NCBI RefSeq assembly: GCF_000716595.1
Contig: NZ_JNXC01000022.1
Location: 1 to 64,000 of the forward strand
From: Saccharothrix sp. NRRL B-16314
GTDB lineage: Bacteria; Actinomycetota; Actinomycetes; Mycobacteriales; Pseudonocardiaceae
Length of the DNA: 64,000 bases
Direction: 5' to 3'
In this document: in pieces, positions 1 to 9,635 of the stretch
How positions within the stretch are numbered: the first letter of the stretch is position 1
How the letters are laid out: the number at the start of each line of letters is the position of its first letter
Position numbers and translations under genes: made by a program
Notes under the pieces: model-generated
The model's input: the letters and a program-made list of their open reading frames with translations, nothing else
Told to the model about the DNA's origin: nothing
Databases searched by the model: none

Positions 1-135
1 CCGCCGCGCCCCCCACCCCGCCAGTCGCCACCTCAGTGCCCGACATCGCCCGACGCGGCACCCGGCCAGTCACCACCCCGCCGCCGGGCACCCCGCCAGT
101 AGCCACCCCGCCGCTCAGCACCTCACCGCTCAGCG
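1..135. repeat. degenerate C-rich repeat at the left edge
   Basis: The motif CCAGT followed by CACC-type sequence recurs at about 21, 66 and 98, separated by CCGCC-rich blocks. It overlaps the first Pro/Thr-rich codons of the Clp-N gene, so part of it may be translated. It resembles the other short-period arrays of this window, but it is cut by the window edge and too degenerate to define a unit. Confidence 0.35.
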
Positions 136-704
136 ACGTCCTGCACCGTCACGGCGCCACCCCTTCCGCGATCCTGGACGCCGCCCACCTCGCCGCACCT
201 CTGGGCGCGGGCGGTGCGGCGGATCGAGTGGTGCCGGCGCCGCTGGGCGTCGACCTCGACCGCCTCCTCGGCCCCGCCGCCACCGCGCTGGACCGTCCCT
301 CCACCCGTGAGCCCCTGCTCCCGCTAGGCGCCGCCGAAGCACGCCGGCGCTGCGCACGCCTGACCCCACCACTCGGCCTGGACGCCCAAGCGGCCTACGA
401 GGCGTCCCTCCGCCTCGCCCTCGCACGCCGTGAACGCGACCACCGCCCCGAACACCTGGCCCTCGCCCTCACCGCCCTGGACCCCGGCGTCGCCTGGGTG
501 CTCAAGACCGCGGACGTCGACCGGAGAGCCCTGCTCGCCGACCTGGCCGCGACCTTCCCGCCGCCACGCCGCAACCCGCTCCTCACCGTCGAACGCCGTC
601 TCGGCCTGCCCTCCCGCCACCGCGACCTCGTCCGCCGCTACCAGCGCACCACCGGACGTGCCGTGACCTCGGTGGACGCCCTGCCCGCCCTGATCCGCGG
701 CTGA
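36..704 (+). CDS. Clp amino-terminal-like domain protein, possibly 5'-partial
   Basis: Frame given from a GTG at 36, but it stays open to the window edge, so the true start may lie outside. The first 30 residues are a Pro/Thr repeat of doubtful coding value. Residues about 110-190 carry the Clp-N repeat pattern (R-P-E-H-L-A-L-A-L, then G-V-A-W-V-L, then V-D-R-R-A-L), known from ClpA/ClpC N-domains that bind substrates or adaptors. No AAA+ ATPase follows, so this is a stand-alone Clp-N protein, a type common in actinomycetes as an accessory to Clp-like chaperones. Partner and role are unknown. Confidence 0.6.
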   Translation: MPDIARRGTRPVTTPPPGTPPVATPPLSTSPLSDVLHRHGATPSAILDAAHLAAPLGAGGAADRVVPAPLGVDLDRLLGPAATALDRPSTREPLLPLGAAEARRRCARLTPPLGLDAQAAYEASLRLALARRERDHRPEHLALALTALDPGVAWVLKTADVDRRALLADLAATFPPPRRNPLLTVERRLGLPSRHRDLVRRYQRTTGRAVTSVDALPALIRG

Positions 705-785
705 CGAGCGCCCCCAGCGGGTGAACCGGCGGGTCACCGCGGCGGTCGGGCCCGGTGCGCCGGAAAAGGAGTCGGTGAGCACCGA

Positions 786-791
786 TAACAT
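786..791 (+). promoter_or_regulatory. possible -10 element of thrS
   Basis: TAACAT lies about 55 bases before the thrS GTG in the 141-base gap after the Clp-N gene. No convincing -35 element and no T-box specifier stem or antiterminator were seen. The call rests on the -10 resemblance alone. Confidence 0.25.
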
Positions 792-845
792 CTCCGGCAC
801 AGGACCGAGCACATACCACCGTGCAGCACACACCGAGGAGTCACC

Positions 846-2894
846 GTGTCCCAGCCGCGCCCCGCAGCCGCTCCAACCCCACCGCGCGTGGTGGTGACGG
901 CGGGGACTACCGCGGGGACGGCGGTGCGTGAAGCGGGGCTGCCGGGCAAGGGCCCGGACGCCGTCGTGGTCGTGCGCGACCCCGAGGGCCACCTCCGCGA
1001 CCTCTCGTGGACGCCGCAGGTCGACGTCGAGGTGGAGGCCGTCGCCGCCGACACCGCCGACGGCCGCAGCGTCATCCGCCACTCGACCGCACACGTCCTC
1101 GCGCAGGCCGTGCAGCAGCAGTTCCCCGACGCGAAGCTGGGCATCGGCCCGCCGGTCAAGGACGGCTTCTACTACGACTTCAAGGTCGACAAGCCGTTCA
1201 CGCCCGAAGACCTCCAGGCGCTGGAGAAGCGCATGAAGTCGATCATCAAGGGCGCGCAGCGGTTCAACCGCCGGGTGGTCGAGTCGGTCGACGCGGCCAA
1301 GTCCGAGCTGGCCGCCGAGCCGTTCAAGCTCGAACTGGTGGACATCAAAAGCGACGTGGACACGGCCGAGGTGATGGAGGTCGGCGGCGGCGAGCTGACG
1401 ATCTACGACAACCTCGACCCGCGCTCCGGCGACCGCGTCTGGGGCGACCTGTGCCGCGGCCCGCACGTGCCGACGACCAAGCACATCCCGGCGTTCAAGC
1501 TGACCCGCGTTGCCGCCGCGTACTGGCGCGGCAACGAGAAGAACCCGCAGTTGCAGCGCATCTACGGCACCGCGTGGGAGTCGCAGGAGGCGCTGGACGC
1601 GCACATGGAGCTGCTGGCCGAGGCCGAGCGGCGCGACCACCGCAAGCTCGGCGTCGAGCTGGACCTGTTCAGCTTCCCGGACGAGATCGGCTCCGGCTTG
1701 GCGGTGTTCCACCCCAAGGGCGGCATCATCCGCAAGGCGATGGAGGACTACTCGCGCGCCCGCCACGCCGAGGAGGACTACGAGTTCGTCTACTCGCCGC
1801 ACATCACCAAGGGCAACCTGTTCGAGACGTCCGGTCACCTCGACTGGTACAAGGACGGCATGTACCCGGCGATGCACCTCGACGCCGAGTACGACGACGA
1901 CGGCAAGTTGCGCAAGCCCGGCCAGGACTACTACCTGAAGCCGATGAACTGCCCGTTCCACGACCTGATCTTCAAGTCGCGCGGGCGGTCGTACCGCGAG
2001 CTGCCGCTGCGGATGTTCGAGTTCGGCTCGGTCTACCGGTACGAGAAGTCCGGCGTGATCCACGGCCTGACCCGCGTGCGCGGCATGACGCAGGACGACG
2101 CGCACATCTTCTGCACGCCCGACCAGGTCCAGGACGAGCTGAAGTCGCTGCTGTCCTTCGTGCTCGGGCTGCTGCGCGACTACGGCCTGGACGACTTCTA
2201 CCTGGAGCTGTCCACCCGCAACGACGAGAAGTACGTCGGCTCCGACGAGGTGTGGGAGAAGGCGACCGAGGCGCTGCGCGAGGCGGCCGAGGACTCCGGC
2301 CTCGAACTGGTGCCGGACCCGGGTGGCGCGGCGTTCTACGGGCCGAAGATCTCCGTGCAGGCGAAGGACGCGCTGGGCCGCACCTGGCAGATGTCGACCA
2401 TCCAGCTCGACTTCACGCTGCCCGAGCGGTTCGAGCTGGAGTACACCGGCCCGGACGGCACCCGGCAGCGCCCCGTCATGATCCACCGGGCGTTGTTCGG
2501 CTCGATCGAGCGGTTCTTCGGCGTGCTGACCGAGCACTACGCGGGTGCGTTCCCGGCGTGGCTGGCGCCCGTCCAGGTGGTCGGCATCCCGATCGCGGAC
2601 GAGCACGTCGACCACCTGCTGGCGGTCGCCAAGCAGCTCAAGGCGAAGGGCATCCGGGTCGAGGTGGACGCCTCCGACGACCGGATGCAGAAGAAGATCC
2701 GAAACCACACCACGCAGAAGGTGCCGTTCATGCTGCTGGCCGGCGGCAAGGACGTGGAGCAGGGCGCGGTGTCGTTCCGGTTCCGCGACGGCACGCAGAT
2801 CAACGGCGTGCCGGTGGAGCGGGCCGTCGAGACGGTCGTGGACTGGGTGGCGCGACGGGAGAACTCCTCGCCGACGGCGGAACTCGTCCAGTGA
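846..2894 (+). CDS. thrS: threonine--tRNA ligase
   Basis: Charges tRNA-Thr in the cytoplasm. The 682 residues match the family length. The N-terminal TGS and editing domains include H79 and H83 of the HxxxH editing motif. The class II core has motif 2 around M-N-C-P-F-H and R-M-F-E-F-G, and motif 3 around [12 protein letters not shown]. An anticodon-binding domain follows from about residue 575. The GTG start has GAGGAG at 835-840 with a five-base spacer. It opens the block shared with mycobacteria and its stop overlaps the HIT gene by four bases. About 30 extra N-terminal residues precede the TGS fold. Confidence 0.97.
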   Translation: MSQPRPAAAPTPPRVVVTAGTTAGTAVREAGLPGKGPDAVVVVRDPEGHLRDLSWTPQVDVEVEAVAADTADGRSVIRHSTAHVLAQAVQQQFPDAKLGIGPPVKDGFYYDFKVDKPFTPEDLQALEKRMKSIIKGAQRFNRRVVESVDAAKSELAAEPFKLELVDIKSDVDTAEVMEVGGGELTIYDNLDPRSGDRVWGDLCRGPHVPTTKHIPAFKLTRVAAAYWRGNEKNPQLQRIYGTAWESQEALDAHMELLAEAERRDHRKLGVELDLFSFPDEIGSGLAVFHPKGGIIRKAMEDYSRARHAEEDYEFVYSPHITKGNLFETSGHLDWYKDGMYPAMHLDAEYDDDGKLRKPGQDYYLKPMNCPFHDLIFKSRGRSYRELPLRMFEFGSVYRYEKSGVIHGLTRVRGMTQDDAHIFCTPDQVQDELKSLLSFVLGLLRDYGLDDFYLELSTRNDEKYVGSDEVWEKATEALREAAEDSGLELVPDPGGAAFYGPKISVQAKDALGRTWQMSTIQLDFTLPERFELEYTGPDGTRQRPVMIHRALFGSIERFFGVLTEHYAGAFPAWLAPVQVVGIPIADEHVDHLLAVAKQLKAKGIRVEVDASDDRMQKKIRNHTTQKVPFMLLAGGKDVEQGAVSFRFRDGTQINGVPVERAVETVVDWVARRENSSPTAELVQ

Positions 2895-3436
2895 CGGACC
2901 AGTACGAGGAGCAGGACGGGGTCGGGGTCCACGACGCGTTGCAGCGGCTGTGGACCCCGCACCGCCTCTCGTACGTGCGGGGTGAGGGCAAGGCGGTCGG
3001 AGACGAGCCGGAGGGGTGCCCGTTCTGCCGGGTGATCGGGCTGAGCGACGCCGAGGGGCTGATCCTGGCGCGCGGCGAGCTGGTGTTCGCGGTGCTCAAC
3101 CTGTACCCGTACAACCCGGGTCACCTGATGGTGCTGCCGTACCGGCACGTGCCTGACTACACGGGCCTGACGCCGGCCGAGACGGCCGAGTTCGCCGCGT
3201 TCACCCAGACGGCGATGCGGGTGATCCGTGCCGTGGCCAGCCCGCACGGGTTCAACATCGGCATGAACCAGGGCGTCGTGGCGGGTGCCGGCATCGCCGC
3301 CCACCTGCACCAGCACGTCGTCCCGCGCTGGGGCGGCGACGCGAACTTCATGCCCGTGATCGGCCACACGAAGGTGCTGCCCCAGCTCCTCGGCGAGACC
3401 CGCCAGCTCCTCGCCGACGCCTGGCCAACCCCTTGA
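2891..3436 (+). CDS. HIT-family protein, Ap4A phosphorylase-like
   Basis: A 181-residue histidine-triad protein that begins at the GTG of a GTGA overlap with thrS. It has the H-L-H-Q-H-V-V catalytic triad segment and an N-terminal C-P-F-C pair, a likely structural zinc site. The family hydrolyses or phosphorolyses dinucleoside polyphosphates. The mycobacterial orthologue in the same place (Rv2613c) is an Ap4A phosphorylase. Coupling to thrS is sensible because aminoacyl-tRNA synthetases make Ap4A as a side product. The stop is followed at once by a 22-bp tandem array. Confidence 0.93.
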   Translation: MTDQYEEQDGVGVHDALQRLWTPHRLSYVRGEGKAVGDEPEGCPFCRVIGLSDAEGLILARGELVFAVLNLYPYNPGHLMVLPYRHVPDYTGLTPAETAEFAAFTQTAMRVIRAVASPHGFNIGMNQGVVAGAGIAAHLHQHVVPRWGGDANFMPVIGHTKVLPQLLGETRQLLADAWPTP

Positions 3437-3441
3437 CCTCC

Positions 3442-3535
3442 CGTGAGTCCTACGTCCAGGACTCTCGCGTTCCGAACGTAGGACTCACGCGTCGTGAACG
3501 TAGGACTCTCGGGTTCTGGAGGTACGACTCGCGCG
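3442..3535. repeat. 22-bp tandem array with an inverted leading copy
   Basis: The heptamer AGGACTC (last copy ACGACTC) occurs at 3458, 3480, 3502 and 3524, exactly 22 bases apart. Around it the unit is roughly ACGTAGGACTC(A/T)CGCG. In front, 3442-3455 (CGTGAGTCCTACGT) is a perfect 14-base inverted copy of 3476-3489, so the RNA could also fold into a hairpin. The array begins six bases after the HIT stop codon and ends about 110 bases before the next gene. Confidence 0.85.
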
Positions 3536-3645
3536 GATACACGGGGTTGGCGTGGGTTAGATCACCACAGTGCGACCATGATCCGACCTTTAGACACCTT
3601 CCTGGCCGATCGTCAAGAAGGGTGAGCGTCGATACGGTGCGTTGC

Positions 3646-4485
3646 ATGACCGCACCAGAGCGTTCGCGGCTGGCCCGAGAACGGCTCTCGCGCGAGTTAC
3701 GAAGGCTGCGCACCGAGGCCAAGATGACCGGAACGGCCACGGCGCGCGCTACCGGGATGAGCCAGTCCAAGCTGTCGAAGATCGAGAACGGCATGCTCCT
3801 CCCGTCCGTGACCGACGTGGAGCGACTTGTCGCGGAACTGTCCGCGACCAGGGAGACCAGGGTCGAGCTGGTCGAGTTGGCCCGCCAGCTGCACGCCGAG
3901 GCGGAGACCCGCCGAGTGGTGCTGCACCGCGGGGCCCACCGGCACCAGCAGACCGTGGCACGTATCGAGGCCCGCGCCACCACCAGCCGCTTCTTCCAGA
4001 ACGCGGGTGTGCCCGCGCTGCTGCAGAGCGAGAACTACCTCAGGGTCGTGCTCAACGCCACGCCCTCCCACGAGCAGGACACCGCGATCGCCACCCTGCG
4101 CACCCGTCGGGCCCGCATGGACGACCTGGGCAAGCGGTTCGTGTTCCTGCTCGCGGAGAGCGCCTTGCGCTGGCGGATGGGCTCGGCCGACCTGATGTGC
4201 GAGCAGATAGACCACCTGCTCGGCCTCAGCCGAAGACCCAATGTGCAGCTCGGCGTGGTGCCGTGGACGGCGGACGCGAACCTGGTGGCGCTGCACGGTT
4301 TCCAGGTGTACGACGAGCGGGTGGTGACGTTGAGCGTGCTGACCGGCAACGCGACCATCACCGACCCGCACGACGTGCGCGAGTACCTGGCGCTGTTCGG
4401 CAGGCTCGAACGGCTGGCGGTGCGCGGCGACGCGTTGGACGACCTGCTCGCGCAGGTCTCCAGGGACCACCGCAAGCTCGGCTGA
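3646..4485 (+). CDS. XRE-family regulator with DUF5753
   Basis: 279 residues. The N-terminal helix-turn-helix is at about residues 12-70 (R-A-T-G-M-S-Q-S-K-L-S-K-I-E-N-G). The rest is a DUF5753 domain, the usual C-terminal part of this large actinomycete family, often paired with DUF397 proteins and linked to development and antibiotic control. No DUF397 partner is adjacent. ATG 3646 is chosen because the HTH starts soon after. A GTG at 3622 is an in-frame alternative, but its purine run AAGAAGG lies too close. The gene interrupts the thrS-HIT-pgsA order seen in mycobacteria. Confidence 0.88.
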   Translation: MTAPERSRLARERLSRELRRLRTEAKMTGTATARATGMSQSKLSKIENGMLLPSVTDVERLVAELSATRETRVELVELARQLHAEAETRRVVLHRGAHRHQQTVARIEARATTSRFFQNAGVPALLQSENYLRVVLNATPSHEQDTAIATLRTRRARMDDLGKRFVFLLAESALRWRMGSADLMCEQIDHLLGLSRRPNVQLGVVPWTADANLVALHGFQVYDERVVTLSVLTGNATITDPHDVREYLALFGRLERLAVRGDALDDLLAQVSRDHRKLG

Positions 4486-4545
4486 GCTGGGCGGTTAGGC
4501 TGCCGGGGACCACTTCGTCCCCGTCGGTAGGTGCCTCGCCACCCC

Positions 4546-5154
4546 ATGCTGAACATCTTCGCCCGCGCGTCCGTCTCCCGCGTCACCGATCCGATCGGGG
4601 CGTGGCTGCTGCGCCGCGGCCTCACCCCGAACGCCGTCACGGTGCTGGGCACCGTCGGCTCCGTCGCCGCGTCGCTGTGGTTCATCCCGCGCGGTGAGCT
4701 GTTCGTCGGCGCCGTGCTCGTCACGGTGTTCGTGCTGCTGGACCTGATCGACGGCGCCATGGCGCGCGCCCAGGGCGGCGGCACGAGGTTCGGCGCCGTC
4801 CTGGACGCGAGCTGCGACCGGATCGCGGACGGCGCGCTGTTCGCCGCCATCGCCTGGTGGACGTTCGGCGTCGACGAGCACGGCCTGGCCGCGGCGACCC
4901 TGGTGTCGCTGGTCGGCGCCCAGGTCACCTCGTACGTGAAGGCACGTGCCGAGGCGTCCGGCCTGTCCGCCGACGGCGGGATCGCCGAACGGGCCGAGCG
5001 GTTCATCGTCGCGCTGGTCGGCATCGGCCTGCACGGCCTCAGCGTGCCCTACGTGCTGCCGATCGCGCTGTACCTGCTGGCGGCGTTGGTGACGATCACC
5101 GTGGTCCAGCGCATCCTGGCCGTGAGCCGCGCCGCGAAGGAGCTCGGGAAGTGA
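4546..5154 (+). CDS. pgsA: phosphatidylinositol phosphate synthase (CDP-alcohol phosphatidyltransferase)
   Basis: Membrane enzyme joining CDP-diacylglycerol with inositol phosphate, the first step towards phosphatidylinositol and its mannosides. The family signature D-L-I-D-G-A-M-A-R, then G-x3-D-x3-D (G-A-V-L-D-A-S-C-D) is complete, with several hydrophobic helices. Sequence and position match mycobacterial PgsA1. ATG 4546 is preferred, giving 202 residues. A GTG at 4531 would add five residues. TAGGCT at 4496-4501 may be the -10 element, so this gene probably begins a new transcript with patA, pimA and the Nudix gene. Confidence 0.94.
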   Translation: MLNIFARASVSRVTDPIGAWLLRRGLTPNAVTVLGTVGSVAASLWFIPRGELFVGAVLVTVFVLLDLIDGAMARAQGGGTRFGAVLDASCDRIADGALFAAIAWWTFGVDEHGLAAATLVSLVGAQVTSYVKARAEASGLSADGGIAERAERFIVALVGIGLHGLSVPYVLPIALYLLAALVTITVVQRILAVSRAAKELGK

Positions 5155-6098
5155 AAGCGCGGGACATCAAGGGTGGCTTGGCCGACCTCGGCTACGCGGC
5201 CGGGTGGCGCCTGGCGCGGCTGCTGCCGGAGAGCTGGGCGCGCGGCCTGTTCGACCTGGCCGCCGACCGGGCCGCGAAACGGGGCGGCGGCGGTGTCCGG
5301 CAGCTGCGGGCGAACCTGCGCCGGGTCGTGCCGCGGGCCGGTGAGGCGGAGCTGGACGAGCTGGTCCGGCTCGCGCTGCGCTCGTACGCGCGGTACTGGC
5401 GCGAGGCGTTCCGGCTGCCGTCGCTCGACCTCGAGGCCGCCTACGCCGAGTGCGACCGGACGATGACCGGCGTGGAGAACCTGGACGCGGCGCTGGCCGA
5501 GGGCCGGGGCGCGGTGATCGCGCTCCCGCACTGCGGCAACTGGGACATGGCGGGCGTCTGGCTGGTCGGGCACTGCGGCACGTTCACCACCGTCGCCGAG
5601 CGGCTCAAGCCCGAATCGCTGTACCGGCGGTTCATCGCGTTCCGCGAGAGCCTCGGCTTCGAGGTGGTCCCGCTGACCGGCGGCGACCGCAACCCGGCGG
5701 TCGTGCTCACCGAACGGCTGCGCGCCAACAAGGTCGTCTGCCTGCTGGCCGACCGCGACCTCACCGCCGGCGGCGTGCCGGTGACGTTCTTCGGCGAGCG
5801 CACGCTGATGCCCGCCGGTCCGGCGCACCTGGCCGCGACGACGGGCGCGGCGCTGATCCCGGCGGGCCTGTGGTTCACCGAGGACGGCTGGGTCATCCGG
5901 CTGCACCCGCCGGTCCGGGTCCCGGGCACGGCGGGCGTGCCGGCCGCGACCCAGCAGCTGGCGGACGTGTTCGCGGCCGACATCGCCGCGCACCCCACCG
6001 ACTGGCACATGATGCAGCAGCTGTGGCTGGCGGACCTGCCGGAGAGCAGGCAGAAGGCGCTGCGCCGGGTGCTGGCCCGCCGGGGTGAATCGGCGTGA
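5151..6098 (+). CDS. patA: phosphatidylinositol mannoside acyltransferase
   Basis: 315 residues, lysophospholipid acyltransferase family. It acylates the mannose of phosphatidylinositol mannosides at the inner membrane. The HX4D catalytic motif is visible as H-C-G-N-W-D at about residues 126-131. The GTG start sits in a GTGA overlap with pgsA and has AAGGAG at 5138-5143. The order pgsA-patA-pimA is the mycobacterial one (Rv2612c-Rv2610c), which supports the name. It overlaps pimA by four bases, so translation of the set is probably coupled. Confidence 0.94.
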   Translation: MKARDIKGGLADLGYAAGWRLARLLPESWARGLFDLAADRAAKRGGGGVRQLRANLRRVVPRAGEAELDELVRLALRSYARYWREAFRLPSLDLEAAYAECDRTMTGVENLDAALAEGRGAVIALPHCGNWDMAGVWLVGHCGTFTTVAERLKPESLYRRFIAFRESLGFEVVPLTGGDRNPAVVLTERLRANKVVCLLADRDLTAGGVPVTFFGERTLMPAGPAHLAATTGAALIPAGLWFTEDGWVIRLHPPVRVPGTAGVPAATQQLADVFAADIAAHPTDWHMMQQLWLADLPESRQKALRRVLARRGESA

Positions 6099-7216
6099 AG
6101 GTCGGCATCGTCTGCCCGTACTCCTTCGAGGTGCCCGGAGGCGTGCAGGCCCACGTGGTCGACCTGGCGCGCGCGCTGCGGGGCCTCGGGCACGAGGTGG
6201 AGGTGCTGGCGCCCGCGGACGACGACACGCCGGTGCCGGAGTTCGTCACGTCCGCCGGCCGCTCGGTCGGCATCCCGTACAACGGGTCGGTGGCGCGGCT
6301 GTCGTTCGGGCCGGTGTCGTTCACCCGGGTCCGGCGGTGGATCGCCGAGCACGACTTCGACGTGCTGCACCTGCACGAGCCGACCGCGCCGTCGCTGTCG
6401 ATGCTGGCGCTGATGGTCGCGGACGGGCCGATCGTCGCCACCTTCCACACGTCCACGCCGCGCTCGAAGATGCTGTCCGCGTTCCAGGTGGTGCTCCAGC
6501 CGTTCCTGGAGAAGATCACCGCCCGGATCGCGGTGTCCGCGCTCGCCCGGCGGGTGCAGGTGGAACACCTCGGCGGCGACGCGGTGGAGATCCCGAACGG
6601 GGTGGACGTCGGGTTCTTCGCCGACGCGAAGCCGTTGGACGGCTACCCGCGCCCCGGCGGCACGGTCGGCTTCGTCGGCCGGTTCACCGAGCCGCGCAAG
6701 GGCATGCCGGTCCTGCTCGACGCGTTCCGCGCGCTGGACGAGCCGGACGTGCGGCTGCTGATCGTCGGACGCGGTGACGAAGCCGAGTTGCGCAAGCAGG
6801 CGGGTCCGGAGCTGGCGTCGCGGATGGTGTTCCTCGGCATGGTGGACGACGAGACGAAAGCGCGCGCGCTGCGCAGCGTCGACGTCTACTGCGCGCCCAA
6901 CACCGGTGGCGAGAGCTTCGGGATCATCCTGACGGAGGCGATGTCGGCGGGCGCGGCGGTGCTGTCGAGCGACCTGGACGCGTTCCGGCGGGTGCTGGAC
7001 GACGGCAAGACCGGGGTGCTGACCCCCGTGGGCGACTCGGCGGCGTTGGCGGCGGCGTTGCGCGACCTGCTGACCGACCCGGTCCGGCGGGCGGACTACG
7101 TGGCCGCCGCGCGGCAGCGGGTGATGATGTTCGACTGGTCGGTGGTGGCCGCGCAGGTGGTGCGGGTCTACGAGAGCGCCATGGCGGCCGATCCGCGACG
7201 GGTGGGCGAGGCGTGA
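6095..7216 (+). CDS. pimA: phosphatidylinositol alpha-mannosyltransferase
   Basis: GT-B fold GT4 glycosyltransferase of 373 residues adding the first mannose from GDP-mannose to phosphatidylinositol. The N-terminus reads V-C-P-Y-S-F-E-V-P-G-G-V-Q, with the Gly-Gly substrate loop. The C-terminal domain has G-G-E-S-F-G-I-I-L-T-E-A, the EX7E-type nucleotide-sugar motif. Long stretches match mycobacterial PimA (Y-N-G-S-V-A-R-L, P-N-G-V-D-V, Y-C-A-P-N-T-G-G-E). GTGA overlaps join it to patA and to the Nudix gene. Confidence 0.95.
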   Translation: MKVGIVCPYSFEVPGGVQAHVVDLARALRGLGHEVEVLAPADDDTPVPEFVTSAGRSVGIPYNGSVARLSFGPVSFTRVRRWIAEHDFDVLHLHEPTAPSLSMLALMVADGPIVATFHTSTPRSKMLSAFQVVLQPFLEKITARIAVSALARRVQVEHLGGDAVEIPNGVDVGFFADAKPLDGYPRPGGTVGFVGRFTEPRKGMPVLLDAFRALDEPDVRLLIVGRGDEAELRKQAGPELASRMVFLGMVDDETKARALRSVDVYCAPNTGGESFGIILTEAMSAGAAVLSSDLDAFRRVLDDGKTGVLTPVGDSAALAAALRDLLTDPVRRADYVAAARQRVMMFDWSVVAAQVVRVYESAMAADPRRVGEA

Positions 7217-8190
7217 CCAGTTCCGGCGTCGCGATGACGTTCCTGGTGTTGTTGGGGTTGGCGGTGCTGATCGGCCCGTGGACGCTCGGCACGGCGAACC
7301 GGCTGGACCGGCTGCACGTGCGCACGGACGCGGCGTGGGCGGCTCTCGACGCGGCCCTGGCGCGGCGCGCGGTGGTCACGCGCGCGGTGGCGGCGGTGTG
7401 CGGCAAGTCGGACCTGCGCGCGGCGGCGGACCGGGCGGAACGGTCGCCGCGGGCCGATCGCGAGGCGGCGGAGAACCGGCTGTCGGCGTTGCTGGAGGGG
7501 CTGGACCGGTCGGTGCTCAAGCCCGAACTGGCGGCCGAGCTGTCCGACGCCGAGCAGCGGGTGGTGCTGGCCCGGCGCGTGCACAACGACGCGGTGCGGG
7601 ACACGTTGTCGTTGCGGCGGCGGCGGTCCGTGCGGTGGTTGCGGCTCGCGGGCACCGCGCCAACGCCGTCGTACTTCGAGATCGCCGAGCCGGGCGTGGA
7701 CTCCGAGGTGTCCCCGTTGACCCAGCGCGTGTCGGCGCGGGTCGTGCTGCTGGACGCCGAGGACCGGGTGCTGATGTTCGAGGGCTTCGACCCGACCCGG
7801 CCGGACGAGCTGTTCTGGTTCACCGTCGGCGGCGGGGTCGAGCCGGGGGAGGACATCCGGACGGCGGCGGTGCGGGAGCTGTTCGAGGAGACCGGGGTGC
7901 GGCTGGTCCGGGAGGACCTGGTCGGTCCGCTGTGGAAGCGGCACGCCGTGTTCGCGTTCGACGGCTTGAGCTACGCGGCGGCCGAGTGGTTCTTCGTCGC
8001 GCGGGTGGACGCGGTCGAGGTGGACACCTCGCGGTTCAACGACATCGAGCGGCAGACCATCCGCCGGCACCGGTGGTGGTCGGTGGCGGAGCTGGAGTCC
8101 ACCGACGCGACCGTGTACCCGGTGCAGCTGGCCGAGGTGCTGCCCGGCGCGCTGGCCGACTGGGACGGCACCACCCGTTCCGTGCGCTGA
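7213..8190 (+). CDS. membrane-anchored LemA-like/Nudix hydrolase
   Basis: 325 residues. The first 25 residues form one membrane helix. Residues about 30-135 resemble a LemA-type helical region. From about 170 there is a Nudix domain with the box G-G-G-V-E-P-G-E-x7-R-E-L-F-E-E-T-G, including its metal-binding Glu residues. The equivalent mycobacterial gene (Rv2609c) also follows pimA. Substrate is unknown; the family cleaves nucleoside diphosphate linkages. It starts in a GTGA overlap with pimA and is the last gene of the block before unrelated DNA. Confidence 0.9.
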   Translation: MTSSGVAMTFLVLLGLAVLIGPWTLGTANRLDRLHVRTDAAWAALDAALARRAVVTRAVAAVCGKSDLRAAADRAERSPRADREAAENRLSALLEGLDRSVLKPELAAELSDAEQRVVLARRVHNDAVRDTLSLRRRRSVRWLRLAGTAPTPSYFEIAEPGVDSEVSPLTQRVSARVVLLDAEDRVLMFEGFDPTRPDELFWFTVGGGVEPGEDIRTAAVRELFEETGVRLVREDLVGPLWKRHAVFAFDGLSYAAAEWFFVARVDAVEVDTSRFNDIERQTIRRHRWWSVAELESTDATVYPVQLAEVLPGALADWDGTTRSVR

Positions 8191-8365
8191 TTTCCCTGCG
8201 GTCCTGCCCTGATTTCCCGAAAATAGCGGGCGACCGCACTTCTGCGGATCTTTGCCGGCGGATCCGACTATTGTGTGTGGCACGCTGGGTGGGGGAATAC
8301 CGCTACTACGGGGACGAATCAGTCCGACTGGGCCAGCGGAATTCGGCTCGCCGTCGGGAGGCTCT

Positions 8366-9634
8366 GTGTCACTTGTTGAGCGATTCGTCGTCGGCGTCGA
8401 CATCCAGAGCTTCTCCGCCAGGGTGACCCGGCAGCAGGTCGTGCTCCAGAACGGACTCGACCGGATGCTCGACGAGGCCGCGCGGAGCGTGGGGCTCAAC
8501 CGCGAGCTGTGGACGCGGCACCCCGCCGGGGACGGCGAGGTCGCGGTGCTGCCCGCTGACGTGGACCTTCTAGCGGTGGTGCGGCGGTTCATCACCGAAC
8601 TCGACCTCAGGCTCACCGACCACAACGACGACCACGACGCGGGGGCGCGCATCCGGCTGAGGGTGGCGATGCACATCGACGTGGTGACCCGACCCGGTCC
8701 GCTGGGTTACGCCGGACCGGCCCTGACCGTGCTGCAGCGCCTGCTCGATTCCGAGCCGCTCCGGTCCGCGCTGGTGGCGGCTCCGAAGGCCAACCTCGCG
8801 CAGATCATCTCGGAGTCCCTCTACCGCAAGGCCGTGCTCCCCGAACTCGGCGGGCTGCGACCGCGGCAGTTCCGGCCGGTGCGGGTGGACCTGCCGGCGA
8901 AGGACTTCCACGAGGCGGCCTACGTGTTCGTGCCCGGCGAGTCGCCCGCGCCGCAGGCCGAGCAGCCGGACGAGCAGCGCAAGAACCCCGGTGCGGCGTG
9001 GTCGGCCTTGCCCGGCTTCCCCTTCGTGCTGCCCGCGCTGCGGACCGAACGGCGACCGCCCAAGCCCCGCGCGCAGCGCTCGACGGCGGTCAAGGAGACG
9101 GTGACCGGTGCGGTGGAGGTGGTCGAGCCGGTCGAGCCGCCGTCGGTCGACCTCGGTCCCGAGGTGCGCCAAGCGGTGCGCGAGGTGCGGGAGGCGCTTG
9201 CGCGGGGTGAGGTCGACGTCGCGGACGTCCGGACCACGCGGACGTTGCTCGTGGCGGCGGGGCGCGACGGCAAGGGGTGGCTGCGCGCGTCGGACGGGCC
9301 ACTGCTGGCCGGCGCGCTGCTGACCGAACTCGATCAAGCGTGGTCGGAGTTCTCCGGCGGCGGGTGGGGTTTCCGCGCCCAGCGCGCACGCCTCCACGGG
9401 GTGACGCTGACCGGGCCGCGCGAGTTCCGGGAATTGTCGGTCGCACTGGGGTGGCGCGCCGAGAAAGCCGAGACTATTCCGCTGTACCGGGAATTCATCA
9501 AGCGGGCGAACGCGGGCGAATCGTTCTACCCGACGTTGCGCAATCCCGAGCGGGAAGTTTATCCGACCTGGCACGACGAGTGGTCGCCGACGGTCATGGC
9601 CGTGCACGTCCGGCTGCAGCAGTGGGAGCGGTGA
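8366..9634 (+). CDS. class III nucleotide cyclase-like / GUN4-like fusion protein
   Basis: 422 residues. The N-terminal part (about 1-170) resembles a class III cyclase homology domain: V-D-I-Q-S-F with D12, and G-D-G-E with D56, at the two metal-aspartate positions. A Pro/Glu-rich linker follows. Residues about 284-365 match the GUN4 core: a helical lead-in, A-A-G-R-D-G-K-G-W-L, then L-D-Q-A-W-S-E-F-S-G-G and G-F-R-A-Q. GUN4 domains bind porphyrins in phototrophs and also occur as sensor modules. The start is GTG 8366 with GGGAGG at 8356-8361. The next gene begins one base after the stop. Cyclase activity and porphyrin binding are inferred only. Confidence 0.75.
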   Translation: MSLVERFVVGVDIQSFSARVTRQQVVLQNGLDRMLDEAARSVGLNRELWTRHPAGDGEVAVLPADVDLLAVVRRFITELDLRLTDHNDDHDAGARIRLRVAMHIDVVTRPGPLGYAGPALTVLQRLLDSEPLRSALVAAPKANLAQIISESLYRKAVLPELGGLRPRQFRPVRVDLPAKDFHEAAYVFVPGESPAPQAEQPDEQRKNPGAAWSALPGFPFVLPALRTERRPPKPRAQRSTAVKETVTGAVEVVEPVEPPSVDLGPEVRQAVREVREALARGEVDVADVRTTRTLLVAAGRDGKGWLRASDGPLLAGALLTELDQAWSEFSGGGWGFRAQRARLHGVTLTGPREFRELSVALGWRAEKAETIPLYREFIKRANAGESFYPTLRNPEREVYPTWHDEWSPTVMAVHVRLQQWER

Positions 9635-9635
9635 G

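Noticed and set aside
705..845. T-box riboswitch before thrS
   Set aside because: No specifier loop, no T-box sequence and the leader is only 141 bases.
324..2708. Long minus-strand frame opposite thrS
   Set aside because: It is a GC-bias shadow of thrS: Leu/Val/Arg-rich text with no family motifs. The plus-strand frame has all ThrRS signatures.
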